Shown piece by piece: positions 22,056 to 33,104 of a stretch of 64,000 nt of DNA. The translations under genes and the position numbers were made by a program. The stretch is from Dactylorhiza incarnata (taxonomy: Eukaryota; Streptophyta; Magnoliopsida; Asparagales; Orchidaceae), in assembly GCA_033032865.1 (NCBI GenBank), contig JAWHQI010000001.1:248001-312000 (forward strand), in the 5' to 3' direction. The stretch's first letter is position 1; each line of letters starts with the position of its first letter. The notes below the pieces were generated by a model. The model was given only the letters and a program-made list of their open reading frames with translations, was not told where the DNA came from and searched no databases.

Positions 22056-23696
22056 TCGCCACCGCCAGAATCTCCCCGACCATATGCTTTCTCCCCTCCG
22101 AATACGAGCAGCCACACGGGCAAGCCAACATGTCGGTGAGGCCGCGACATGCAAGCCATCGGCGAGTAGGCAACGCACTTCAGGCAAACCGCCACTAGAA
22201 AATCCGCTCCCTGTGCCGAAGCTTGAGTCGATGTAACCCCTTAGAGTTGTGCACAGTTGCCGGAAATTGGGCGGCGTATGCCAAAGCCGCAATAGATTGT
22301 CCACTGAATTGGAATGTCAATTCAGGATAGTCCTCCCGATCAGAATAAATAGGAATTTACATAATTAGCTCAACCAATGGCTCTCCAAAGTGCATTTTTA
22401 GTGCACGCTTATTCCAGGAACCATCCGCCCCAATTAAATCAGCCACTTTTAGATGCTCAGGCGAGGTACAGTTAGCATAAGTTGTCCATTCTGTTAATTG
22501 CTGATCCATGATCCAACGCTGGGAGAGCGCATTAATAGTGGCTCCATTGACGGCGCGCCACCGAATGAGATTGGCAAGGCTGCGAGCCCCTTGTATGATA
22601 ATACACCAAACCGGAGAGTCGCCCCGCCGTAGGTCGTCATCCTCCATGCGGCCGACATATTTAGCGAGAAATATTTTCTGGAATAGGAAGCAAGCGGGTT
22701 GAAGCTGCTCCCTGGCGAATTTCGCCCGAAGGGGGCCTTGCCACTTCGATGCCATGTGAAATCTGAGACCCCCAACCGAGCAAGGGCTGCAGATTTTATC
22801 CCAATTAACGTGGTGCATGCACCTGTGGGAGGCATCGGATTGCCAGAGAAATGTCCGGGCTAGCTTTTCCAACTGCTCAAGCGTCCCACGGGGTACCTCG
22901 GAATGCGTGGACAGGAAAATTAGCATCAACAGCAGCACCGAGTTGATTGACGTTGCACGCCCGGACAACGAAATCTGCCTGCAACTCCATTGCCGAATCT
23001 TGGAAGCAGCAGCCTGGATAAGCTCCATAAAATCAGATTTTTGTTACTTACGGAGCGCCAGTTTTACCCCTAGGTAGACCAATTCATCAACTTTCCGAAA
23101 TCCCAGACCGCGAGCAATGTGGTTGCATTTCCACCGTGGCGTTGATTGGCTAAAAAATAATGGCAAACTTGGCCGCATTGACCCGCTGACCGATCCAAGA
23201 GCAATAATCGTTCAGAATCTGAGAGCAGGAGGATGCGACACTGGATGTGGCCACGGAAAAGACAAGAATGTCTTATACATACAAGTCCACCTTTAGCGCC
23301 ATGAAACCAGATTGGAAGTAGTATTCTTGCGGAGTTCCCAAACATAACATCCGATATGCTAATCCTTATTCGCATAAACAAAAGCCATCATCCATTGGCG
23401 TTGATCCGGCACAACAATCCGACCAAGCACACATTGGCTCAAGACCTCTATAAGTGTGAAAGTATAGAGCTCCGAGCGCCATAAGACCGCAAACCGCCAG
23501 ATTTACCCACCGTCAGGTAGTGGTTTAAATCCCATTGGAGACTCGCCACCCTATCCACATCACGACGCGAGAGAAACTCAACTTTCGTTTCGAATAACCC
23601 AACAATTCCAACATCTTTTTGAAGAATGATTTCACAGAGATAGTGACCCGCCTCCTTCCTCACCCCCCTACAATTCCACAATAGTAGGGCCGACAT
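22056..23696 (-). pseudogene. LINE-B ORF2 remnant: endonuclease start, RT tail, zf-RVT
   Basis: The start MSALLLWNCRGVRKE and FETKVEFLSR are the endonuclease N-terminus, and YANKD near 23370 is still endonuclease. From about 23250 the sequence reads YCSWIGQRVNAAK, a motif located after the YADD box in LINE-A, so roughly 1.6 kb of endonuclease and RT core is deleted. The frame 23028-22357 (223 codons) continues with WSCRQISLSGRATSINSV and VADLIGADGSWN. After a stop at 22357 it goes on through GQSIAALAYAAQF to a zf-RVT segment (LRHRERIF, ALPTRRWLACRG, CPCGC) ending near 22060. Confidence 0.85.
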
Positions 23697-23701
23697 CTTA
23701 A

Positions 23702-24495
23702 TTCAGCAGAGGGGACGCGACCCCGCCGTCGGAAGAAAACTTGGTGTCGGACCACTTTTTCCTTTTTTTCTGGATACCAAGGACAGGGCCAAGATTAAAC
23801 AACTCGCTCTCCGCCAAGATCTTAGCAGCCCGGGATGCAGCTTTTGATTTCGCAGTTTGGGGGGAGGGGTGCAAACCCGCCAAGTATTCAATGTCAGGCG
23901 AAGAAGATTCAGCCATATTAGGATCTGGCAGCCTAGGGTAGCCGTTCCCACGCCAATTTGAGCTTCAAGGAAAGGAAAACGAGGGGGGGCCGTAGCCGTG
24001 AAATGGTCCTGCTCCATACTAGGATCCGTAGTCGTGAAATGGTCCTGCTACATACTGTGTTGCAAATCAGCATTTGCACCGAGGGGTACTGTAGATACCG
24101 GAGGGGTAGCAACAATCTTGAGACCGCACACAGTCGCCGAGTGTCCGATACAGCCACAATGGAAGCACAACGAGGATATGCCTTCGTACTCCACCGCTTG
24201 GAAGAACTGCTGAAACTTGCTACTAATCCACACCCCCGTCGGCAGAGATTTGGAAAGATCCACCTTGATACAAACACGGGCAAAGGCAACCCGTCCCAGT
24301 TGTCCGTAACGGAATCGATCCATATCGGCTCACCAATCATAAGAGCAATGCGAGCAAGATTTTTCTTGTCCCAGAAAATCAGTGAAAGGCGGGGTAATCG
24401 AATCCAAACGGGCAAGGTGAAGCCCTTTAGAGAGGAGGGATGGAAGTTTGGAGTCCAAACATTCAAACCAATAAGAAATCCACTAATAAACCAAG
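23702..24495 (-). pseudogene. LINE-B ORF1, second part (DUF4283 rest and zinc knuckle)
   Basis: PWFISGFLIGLNVWTPNFHP directly follows the gypsy insertion, then LPRLSLIFWDKKNLARIA and GEPIWIDSVT. A shift near 24310 leads to the frame 24323-24048, which holds an intact CCHC knuckle (CFHCGCIGHSATVC), unlike the Cys-to-Tyr form in LINE-A. The C-terminal frames 24017-23703 and 23916-23698 are diverged and low complexity. ORF2 begins 5 bp further on at 23696. Confidence 0.85.
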
Positions 24496-24500
24496 GCCGC

Positions 24501-24988
24501 TGTTACTACTAGGGTAACGGACGGTCGGCGGTGAGGCGGTAGCAGGGGCGGTAGCTAGGTCGAGCAAGGAGAGGGGGAGAGACGGAAGGGAAGAGGGTAG
24601 AGAGAGAGAGAGAAGGATAGAGAGAGAGAAGGGAAGAGAAAAGGGGAGCGGCCCCTAAATTACTCAAGTGATCCAAAGATACAACATTAGGTCTAAACAC
24701 AACCTCTTATACTATGAGGTCCTAACCCAAGTCCCCAAAATACCCCCTGCCATACATAACAATTACTATGCTTGCCCCACGCCTTCAACCGCGCCCCCCG
24801 CGTGAGCGCCTGCGCTACCGCCCTCCCTATCGCTGGGCGATACCGCGCCCCTCAAGCTATCGCTTGTGCTACCGCCCTCCCTAGCGCCGGGCGAGACCGT
24901 CGTGTCCGTTGCTTCCTTGTTGCTTGATTCGCGCGGACGCCGTGCGTACACCCGCCAAGGTGGTTCCTCCTCCTGCAAGTCGGTAACA
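24501..24988 (-). repeat. Gypsy-1 3' LTR (488 bp)
   Basis: It starts TGTTACTACTAGGGTAACGG and ends CAAGTCGGTAACA; a GA-rich tract lies at 24598-24640. The integrase/chromodomain frame reads about 220 bp into it before stopping. It pairs with 29511-29980. Confidence 0.95.
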
Positions 24989-26640
24989 ATGCCGCCGTCT
25001 GGGAAATTAGTCTTGTCCTCAAGGCAGTAATCTGGAAATTGACGGCGGAAATCATCTCTGATTAGCCATGTGCTCTCCGACTGGGGGCGGTGTCGCCACG
25101 CCACCCGGACTTCTTCAGGAAACCCTGCGCCGTCGTGAGATGGCCGACGGTCGATGATGGCGGCCGGGTACACGGGTGCCGTGCACGAGTAATCCAAGTC
25201 GGTCGGGATGTGGTCCACGGTTGGGTGATCTCCGATGGCCCGTCGAAGCTGCGACACATGGAAGACGGGATGAATCTGGCTGTCGTCTGGCAACCGGAGG
25301 CGATAAGCCACGGCGCCAATCCGGCCGATTACTTCGAATGGGCCGAAGAAGCGTGTTGCCAGCTTCGGGCAAGTGCGGCGCGCCACGGACAGTTGTCGGT
25401 AGGGGTGCAGCTTGATGAACACCTTTTCCCCAATGGAGAGTTGTAGGTCCCGACGTTTGCGATTTGCAAAGGATGTCATTTTGGCTTGGGCGCGCCTTAG
25501 ATGATGCTTCAAGCTGTCCAGAATGATATCGCGATCTGAAGGTGAACCGCGAGGCCATCCACAGGCCACTCACCCGGGAGGTGCCACACGATCGAAGGGG
25601 GTGGGCGGCCGTAGACTGCTTCGAATGGGGAGGTGTTGGCCGCATAATGGTAGGCCGTATTGTACGAGTACTCCGCCCAAGGGAGCCATTTGGCCCAAGA
25701 TCCCGGTCTTTCGCCGATGAAGCACCGTAGGTAGGTTTCTAGGCACCGGTTGAGAACCTCGGATTGCCCGTCTGTCTGCGGGTGGTAGGCGGTGCTCATG
25801 CGAAGTTGAGTTCATTGCAGACGGAATAAGGAGGTCCAGAAACTTCTTAAGAAGAGGGGATCTCGGTCGCTCACGATGGAGCGCGGGAAACCGTGAAGGC
25901 GCACGATGCCGACGATGAAGCTGTCAGCTACCGATTTCGCCGTGTATGGGTGGCGAAGGGGAATGAAATGACCATACTTAGATAGGCGGTCCACCACCAC
26001 TAGTATGCAGTCGAACCCGTCCGATCATGGTAGCCGCGTGATGAAATCCATGGCGATATCCTCCCAAATTCGTTCCGGTATCGGGAGGGGTTACAGGAGA
26101 CCGCCGGGAAACATTGCCTCGTACTTGGCCTTCTGACAGGGAAGGCAGGCGACGACGTAGGCCTTAATTTGGCGAAACATCTGTGGCCAAAACAGGGAAG
26201 CTGATAGTCGGCTGTAGGTCCGAAATGCGCCGGCGTGGCCTCCGGTTGGCGACGCGTGGAATTCGGCCAGCAATCGTGGAATGCACGCGGATGACGCGGA
26301 CAACGCCAATCGCCCCCGGTAGAACGGCCGCCAATGAGCGAGTAAGGAGGGTGCGCCGCTGGATCGGCAATGAGGGCCGTGCGAATCGCTGATAAGTAGG
26401 GGTCTTTCTCGACGTCCTCCTGAATGTCGGAGCTTTCTTCCCATACTGGCCGAGAGATAGCGGTCAACTCTGGTGCGTGCGGTTGACGGGAGAGAGCATC
26501 GGCAGCTCGGTTGGTTTTACCGGAGCGGAAAGCGATCGAAAAATCGTAGCCCAAAAGTTTGGCTACCCAGACTTGTTGTGCCGGTGTCGCGATTTTTTGT
26601 TGTAGGAGATAGCGGAGGCTGTGGTGATCCGTCCGAACCA
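24766..26640 (-). pseudogene. Gypsy-1 RNase H end, integrase and chromodomain
   Basis: From 26641 the frame gives TDHHSLRYLL and ADALSRQ (end of RNase H). The integrase His-His-Cys-Cys zinc site (ASPTGGHAG, CLPCQKAKYEAM) lies at 26290-26100 after a shift. The core reads [14 protein letters not shown] (26000), VSDRDPLFL and [18 protein letters not shown] (25799), supplying the D-D-E residues. The last frame (25569-24766) has QLSVARRTCPKLATRFFGPF and a C-terminal chromodomain-like segment (VRVAWRHRPQSESTW, FPDYCLEDK). In chromoviruses this domain directs integration to certain chromatin. The frame enters the 3' LTR before stopping. Confidence 0.92.
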
Positions 26641-27878
26641 CAACGGCCTACCAAGGAGATACGGACGCCAATGCTGTACTGCCAAGACTAAGGCTGAGCT
26701 CGTTTTCGTACGCCGACCGGCTACGAACGGTGGAAGAGAACGCCCGGCTGTAGAAGGCGATCGGTTTGCCGGACTGCATGAGAACCGCGCCCACGCCGGC
26801 GCCCGATGCGTCGCATTCCACCAAACGTCTGTTGGAAATCCGGCATGGCCAGAACCGGCCCGTGCACGAGGGCCGACTGCAGTGCAGCAAACGCAGCCAT
26901 GGCCGCCGCCGACCAGGAGAAGGCGCCGTCCTCCGAACTCTTGAGTAGCTGGGTGAGGAGGCGGGCTATCGTCCCATAGCCTTGAATGAACCGCCGGTAG
27001 TAGCCGGTCAACCCCAGGAACCCGCGCACCTCGCGGACGGACGTGGGTGTTGGCCAGTGAAGCACCGCGGCGATCTTGTCGGCATCCATGGTTACTCCTC
27101 GCGCCGAAATTGTGTGGCCCAAATAGCTAACCAAAGTGGCCCCGAAGGAGCACTTCTTCCGGTTCAGGACGAGATTGTGGTCGCGAAGGGTACGGAAGGT
27201 GGCCCAGATGTGTTGGAGGTGTTCCTACCAATTTGAACTATACACCAATATATCGTCAAAAAAAACGAGGACATGTTTGCGGAGTACCGGCCGAAAGATG
27301 CCGTTCATGGTAGCTTGAAATGTTGTCGTGGCGTTGGTCAAGCCGAATGGCATGACCAGGAATTCGAAGTGGCCATCGTGAGTACGAAACGCCGTCTTGG
27401 GAACGTCTGCCGGCCGCACGCGGATTTGATGATAGCCGGATCGGAGATCCAACTTGGTGAAGAATGTGGCTCCGTGGAGCTCGTCCAGGAGCTCCTGAAT
27501 GACCGGAATCGGGTATTTGTCGGCGATGGTGGCCTTGTTGAGCTCCCGATAGTCGACGCAGAAGCGCCAACTTCCATCTTTCTTCCGCACGAGGAGGACC
27601 GGGCTAGAAAAAGGGCTTGCACTTGGTCGAATGATGCCGCCCAAAAGCATCTCCGGCACTAAGCGCTCAATCTCGTCTTTCTGCACGTGGCCATAGCGGT
27701 ACGGTCTAACTGACACCGCAGTTGTTCCCGGTTGAAGGACAATGGCGTGGTCAGTGGGGCGGGCCGGGGGTAGACCGGTCGGGGCCTCAAAAATCTCGGC
27801 GAACTCGTCCACGATGCTCCGGATGTCGTCCGGCGTGGGTCCCTTGTCCTCTTGGTCACCCTGGAGAGGCCAAGCCAA
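26640..27878 (-). pseudogene. Gypsy-1 reverse transcriptase and RNase H
   Basis: RT motifs in order: [59 protein letters not shown] and FDDILVYS. The frame stops at TAG 27227-27225 and continues in the same frame after it (VSYLGHTISARGV, GFLGLTGYYRRFI), so this is one nonsense change. A shift near 26830 moves RNase H to another frame (ECDASGAGVGAVLMQ, AFYSRAFS), followed by TDHHSLRYLL from 26641. Confidence 0.93.
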
Positions 27879-29458
27879 GCGGAGAAATCCACAGTCGCGG
27901 TGCGCTGAAGGGCCCGAAACGAGACCGGCGTCCGGAGGACGGTGGAGTCACCCGTAAGGCAGCACGAGGTCGTCCCGTGTTGGAAGTGCATGGTCATCTT
28001 TGCCCAATTCACCCGAACGTCGTCCAGCGTTTGTAGCCATGCAACCCCCAAAATGGCATCAATGCCCCCTAACCCGAATATGTAAAAGTCAGTCGTGACC
28101 GTGCAGGAGCCAATGGTGAGCGTGACTGCCTGGCAAAGGCCCTGTGTCGGCCGACAACGTCCATCTCCCAAACAAACTGTGAACTCCGCGGATGGACGAT
28201 GGGCGAGAGCGAGTTCGCGCGCCAAATGCTCCGAGATAAAGTTGTGGCTCGCGCCGCTGTCAATCATGAGGACGATGTCGCGGTCCCGTATACGGCCTTG
28301 GAGTTTCATCGTGCGAGGGCCCGTGATGCCGCCCACCGAGAAATACGGGAGCTCCAAGCAATGGAGGGGCGCGTTGGGATTTATGGGTTGCTCGATGTTC
28401 TCGGAAAGGTCCAGGTCGTCTCCCTCGGCCGATGTCTCGGTGGATATGTCATCCCCAAACAGAGCATGAAATTCTTTGACCGAGCAAACGTGATTGGGGG
28501 AGTACGGTTGGCGGCACCGGAAGCATAATCCCTTGCGGCGGAGGTCGTTGTATTCCCCATCGGAGAAACGGTGGGGGGCGGGACGGCCCGGGCGTTGTAC
28601 ACCCGGCAGATATGCTCGAGGAGCCACGTCGCGAGGCTGTGCCGGTCTAGGTGGTGGATGATGGACTGGAGGCGGATGGCGAATGCCCAGATCCACTTCG
28701 ACGGCGCGAGCGAGGTCAATCGCGGCCGAGACGGTGTGGGGGTGATGAGTGCAGAGGCGAGAGCGGATGGCGTGTAGCAACCCTTGGAGGAAGAAGCCCA
28801 GATAGTGGTCTGGTGGTAGCCCCGGGACGTGGGAGACCAAAGCCACGAACTCATCAATGTAGCTATCCAGGTCGGCGGACTGGCGTATGATGTACAGACG
28901 CTCAATGGCGGAGCCGGAGTACCGTGCGTCATAACGCTGAATCATTTCATGTTTCAGTTCAGCCCAAGAAATATGAGGTTGCACTTGGCGGAGCCAACGC
29001 GCCCAGTGCAAGGCGGAGCCCGAAAGGCTGACGACCGCAGTACCCACCTTATCATCGTCGTGGGTAAAATGGAGGTCGAAAAATTGCTCGGCGCGAGCGA
29101 TCCACCCCATCGGATCGACCCCGGAAAAGGACGGCAGCTCCAAAGCGAGAGGCGGTCGGCCGGGCGGCGGAGCAGGGGTCGCGAGGCGTGGGTCGGCCGC
29201 CATGGCTGGCTGTTGCGGAACGGGGGGGTGTCCGAGGATTGAGCCACCCTCCCGAGTGGACGTGGAGGCGGGCGAGAGTTGTTCGAGGCGGGCGAGGATG
29301 GCCGCGTTGGTGCTCTGATTGGCGAGGGCGAGGGATTGGATGGATGCCAAGGATGCGCGCAGATCCGAAATATCCGCCGCGTGAGCGTCGGTGCGAGCGC
29401 GGAGGTCGTCCGGAGCGTCAAGGGAGGCGGCGGGGGTTTGGCGGGTGGTGACCGTCAT
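27877..29458 (-). pseudogene. Gypsy-1 gag-protease
   Basis: The open frame codes for gag (about residues 105-250, with FSGVDPMGWIARAEQFF and RLYIIRQSADLDSYIDEF), a zinc knuckle CFRCRQPYSPNHVC (about 312-325) and an aspartic protease with the LMIDSGASHNFIS active site (Asp about 400), ending with an ILGVAWL motif. Gag packages element RNA and the protease cuts the polyprotein. The frame slips near 27877 just before the RT, and the remaining codons to 27659 are out of frame. The knuckle has one residue between His and the last Cys, against two in close relatives known to me, so it may be weakened. Confidence 0.92.
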
Positions 29459-29510
29459 GGCAGCGAGTTTCCGGCGGCACGGTGGCGGGCGGAGCGGCAG
29501 GTCGGATCAA

Positions 29511-29980
29511 TGTTACCACTAGGGTAACGGACGGTCGGCGGTGAGGCGGTAGCAGGGGCTGTAGCTAGGTCGAGCAATGAGAAGGGGAGAGACGGAAGGG
29601 AAGAGGGTAGAGAGAGAGAAGGGAAGAGAAAAGGGGAGCAGCCCCTAAATTACTCAAGTGATCCAAAGATACAACATTAGGTCTAAACACAACCTCTTAT
29701 ACTATGAGGTCCTAACCCAAGTCCCCAAAATACCCCCTGCCATACATAACAATTACTATGCTTGCCCCACGCCTTCAGTCGCGCCCCCCCCGCGTGAGCG
29801 CCTGCGCTACCGCCCTCCCTATCGCTGGGCGATACCGCGCCCCGCAAGCTATTGCTTGTGCTACCGCCCTCCCTAGCGTCGGGCGAGACCGTGGTGTCCG
29901 TTGCTTCCTTGTTGCTTGATTCGCGCGGACGTCGTGCGTACACCCGCCAAGGTGGTTCCTCCTCCTGCAAGTCGGTAACA
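29511..29980 (-). repeat. Gypsy-1 5' LTR (470 bp)
   Basis: Same ends as 24501-24988, with an 18-bp shorter GA tract and about a dozen substitutions. The bases following it on - (TTGATCCGACCTGCC, 29510-29496) should hold the primer-binding site and do not match the initiator-Met form TGGTATCAGAGC. The primer tRNA was not identified. Confidence 0.95.
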
Positions 29981-29985
29981 GCCGC

Positions 29986-30471
29986 CCTCGAAGCACATTG
30001 TCAAGCGTCGTGACCGATTGAAATAGACAAATAAAGCACTCGGTCGTAATCATCAATAGTTGAAACACCAAAAACCAACCATCGTTGCTGAAGCTCCTTT
30101 TCAAGAACCTGCAATGGAAGTCGGCGGCCAAGGAGCTTTCCAACAACGGTATTTTCAAATCTTTCAACTGTGCGAGTCACCACGTCGTCATCCATTTTGA
30201 CCATCCGCCCATCCGAAGCAACATCCTGAAGACACTCCGTGGTGGCAATGTCGATATAGCTAAGACGTTTCCATGCCCCAGGCGCACTGTTGTCCAGTAT
30301 TCCAGGCAGCCCGTTGGTTGAGGCATTAGCGCAAACAGCTTGAGGGCATGTGTTTGCCATATTGCAATTAGGTTGCAGCGGACTAGAGCAACCATCCCCA
30401 GCTCCCCAACGATGCCAGAGATCGATCTCGATGTCGCTTGAGGCAAAGCGAAACATCCCCACCGCCCTCAA
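29986..30471 (-). pseudogene. LINE-B ORF1, first part
   Basis: The frame 30471-30001 ends with MDDDVVTRTVERFENTVVG, LLGRRLPLQVLEKELQQRW and DYDRVLYLSIS, the N-terminal half of DUF4283 as in LINE-A. A shift near 30020 gives CFICLFQSVTTLDNVLRG, cut by the gypsy insertion at 29985. Joining both sides reads VLRG then PWFI, the family's xxGPWxI motif, so the insertion point is inside this motif. Confidence 0.88.
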
Positions 30472-30788
30472 TATTGGAGACCAGAGATTTCACCACCGAA
30501 GGTTCATTACGATCGAAAGCCCCACCTTCCCCACATAGCAAGCTACTACCACCATTGCTAGGCCCACCACCCCCATTGACTTTTGCAGCCCGACCACCAT
30601 TCCCACGGCGAACGCCACCTCCTTCGCCGCCTTCACCCTTAAGCCAAGGGGGAGAGAGGGTTGATGGCCCCCTATCACCATGCAGAGGATCTCTCTGTAG
30701 GAATCAAGAGAGAGTGAATTCGACCTTGGGATCCGAGAAAAGAGGGGAGCCGAAAATCTAGCGGCCGATCACTTATCCCGTCTTGAGA

Positions 30789-31591
30789 AGGTAGGGAGCT
30801 GATTGCTGGCAACAAAAGGATGTCCCCTGGTCGGGAAATAGGAGGAGAGGCTTCTGGGGGCAGTCGATGGGCAAGAAACAAGATTCCAGTGGCTGTTGGC
30901 GACAAGACCTGAGGAGAGACGGACCTGGCCTCGACAAGGAGTCCGGCGGCAAGCGGAGGAGGGAGTATCGGGGTCGGAGAAGCCCTCCGCCGGCGACGGC
31001 GGGGCGCAGCCATCTGGCAATGGGAGGTGATCAGGGAGAAGGCATCGCGGGCAATACCGAGCAGAAGAGAAGACTCTGCTCGATTTCTGACTCGTCTTGC
31101 TTCTTTCACGGGAATATGGGATTATAAAAGGAATTTAGGACTATTAATGTTCTTAATTGGCAGGGGTTACAAAATGGCTATAAAATAAGGAGAGGGGCTT
31201 GAAAGGGCCGGCTGTTTTGATTATTTAAAAAGATTGAGGTTTTAAGATATTAAATAGGAATGAAATATGGGCCAAAGGAGTTTTGAGATTCCCCAAAGGA
31301 AAATTAATTCTAAAATTATTTGAAATTAATTTTAGAATTAATAATATTTTATAATTTTAATTTTCTTGCTTACCCAAAGTAATTGTAGTCCTAATTTGAC
31401 GGACCTCTTTATCATGGTCTTATTGGTCGGTCTCACCAATAAGTCGTACAATCATTGTGCAAGGGCAGTACAAAACACATATTCTAATAGCATGCACAGA
31501 AAATAAAAGAAAAACTTGCACGAATACATGCACTACAACATATTAATAAAAAAGCAGAAAATAAAATAACGATGCAATTCAAGTTGCATCA
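30789..31591 (-). repeat. Gypsy-2 3' LTR, truncated
   Basis: It is homologous to 34642-35537, from AAGGTAGGGAG through GATGTCCCCTGG, AGAGGCTTCTGGGGGCAGTC and GGGCAAGAAACAAGATTCCAG to GCAATTCAAGTTGCATCA. Divergence and indels are clearly higher than between the Gypsy-1 LTRs. Confidence 0.88.
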
Positions 31592-32377
31592 ATTCTCCCG
31601 GGGTAGAAGAAACTTGACCCTGTCGAGACTGTGTTGGAATCTGCTACTGAAACATCCAAACATTGATCTAAGACATGCATTACCTCCGCCTCGCTATGGT
31701 AGATAGTCAAACAAAGGAAGAACTTATCGTCGCAGCACAAGATCTGTAGGTGAACCTTTTTTCCTGAAAGGTACAGGAAACTCATCTCTATTGGAAAAAT
31801 ATAACTCCAGGTGATGAAATCAACCGAGAAGTTATAATTTTCCAAAGATCCTCGAAAACTATTAGTCAAAAGTCCATGCATGACATGTAATTGTTTAATA
31901 AAAATCAGAGCTTTAAAGATGCGAATTCCACAAAGTGGGGAAGGGAGTGGGTCAAAAAAGCAAAGAGGCAAGGCCGAAAGTAAGCATGATCAACTAGTGG
32001 ATTCATTAAATCATATAGCATCTTACGCACTCGTGCTAGACACCTATGGGCATTTACTAAACCAAGCCAATCATCTGAATGACATCACCAGCAAGAGTCT
32101 GACTCACACTACAAATTTTAAAACTGATCTCAAATCTACTATTTAGAATTAACCAGAGAAATCCCTTAAAACGTGTGTCCCTATCGGGAGTAAAAATCCT
32201 AGGGATCGTCTCTATCCTCCTAACACAATAAGCCTAAATAAATTGAAAATCAAACGTTGATACTCATAGTGTTGACCAATAATCAGGGGATAGTGAGAAG
32301 AAAAAATGTGATCGCCAAATATAAAATCAATATAAGGTGGCGCTTCCAAGTAATCTAACATGAACGACTCTTCATAG

Positions 32378-32986
32378 TCAAGTGCTTCTTTCTAGTGCAA
32401 GGGTCCAGGCAGAAGTGTAGCCCTGAATATAAGTGGTGTGGTGGAATCTAAGGGAGGCGAGGCAGAAGATGGTATAGGTCCTCCCAGGTGCCTTAGGAAC
32501 AAGACTATTCTTCTGGGAAAGAAGAACAATCTTGCGCCCATGGTGGTCGAAGGAATGAGAGTTCCTCACACCATCATGCATGACACATCTGTCGTACTAC
32601 CATGATCGACTTAACAGGATGTGGCAGACATCAATGGGGGTGACATCACATAAAACAGAATCCTGATATGTATCCCATATAGAGAACTCTACAAGACAAC
32701 GATGAGTAACGAGCATAGTCAAGTGACTATTACCCCCAGATAGGTTGCATAGATGATCTAAGGGATGAGTCTAAAGTCCTAGCGTCTCTACCATACGTCG
32801 AGAAACAAAGTTCTTCATGCTACCGTTATCAATGATGATGGAACAAAATTGTCCCAGAATGCGAGCAGTAGTGCGAAAAATTTCATTCCTCCGAAAATCA
32901 CTCTCAGTGGTCTCGTTATGGGAAACCAAACTATATTGAAGGACACAAACTAAATGATCAGCTTGCTCTCCTTCGACCTCGATCAC
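32378..32986 (-). pseudogene. Gypsy-2 protease-like region
   Basis: The frame 32986-32771 ends CSIIIDNGSMKNFVSRRMVETLGL, matching retroviral-type protease LIDxGSxxNxVS with Asn in place of the usual Gly/Ser after Asp. The frame 32581-32378 (MHDGVRNSHSFDHHGRKIVLLS) fits the segment after the LLGRPWQYD motif of such elements. Nothing downstream resembles RT. 31592-32370 holds only unassigned 3' sequence, where the minus frame 31971-31579 ends at the polypurine tract. Confidence 0.7.
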
Positions 32987-33104
32987 ACTATAAGACTCGG
33001 GCTCAGGCTCGGGCTTGGAGTTACTAAGGAATACTTCATATTCAGGCTCATGCCCTTCGGTGGAATTAGTAATGGCGATGAAGTGGCATCACGAGCACTC
33101 AGAC

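Larger units (their letters stand above)
24501..29980 (-). mobile_element. Gypsy-1: chromodomain Ty3/gypsy element (Tekay-like) with both LTRs
   Basis: LTRs (TGTTAC...GTAACA) lie at 24501-24988 and 29511-29980, flanked by the 5-bp duplication GCCGC at 24496-24500 and 29981-29985. On -, the order is gag, protease, RT, RNase H, integrase and chromodomain, typical of plant chromoviruses. The LTRs differ by about a dozen substitutions and an 18-bp GA-repeat indel, so the insertion is fairly recent. The coding part is nonetheless broken by frameshifts near 27877, 26830 and 26350 and a TAG at 27227-27225, so this copy is not autonomous. Clade placement rests on motif likeness, not on a tree. Confidence 0.95.
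22056..30788 (-). mobile_element. LINE-B: L1-type LINE on minus, internally deleted and split by a gypsy element
   Basis: Reading leftwards: 5' leader (30788-30475), ORF1 start (30471-29986), the inserted gypsy element (29980-24501), the rest of ORF1 (24495-23702), ORF2 endonuclease start (23696 to about 23390), a jump into the RT tail (from about 23250) and zf-RVT ending near 22060. The RT core including the catalytic Asp pair and the RNase H are absent. The 3' end is replaced by array unit 5. The protein segments are diverged from LINE-A but collinear with it. Confidence 0.9.

Noticed and set aside
25090..25446. Plus-strand frames across Gypsy-1 (also 28095-28469, 28829-29242)
   Set aside because: Shadows of the minus-strand gag-pol genes in GC-rich sequence.
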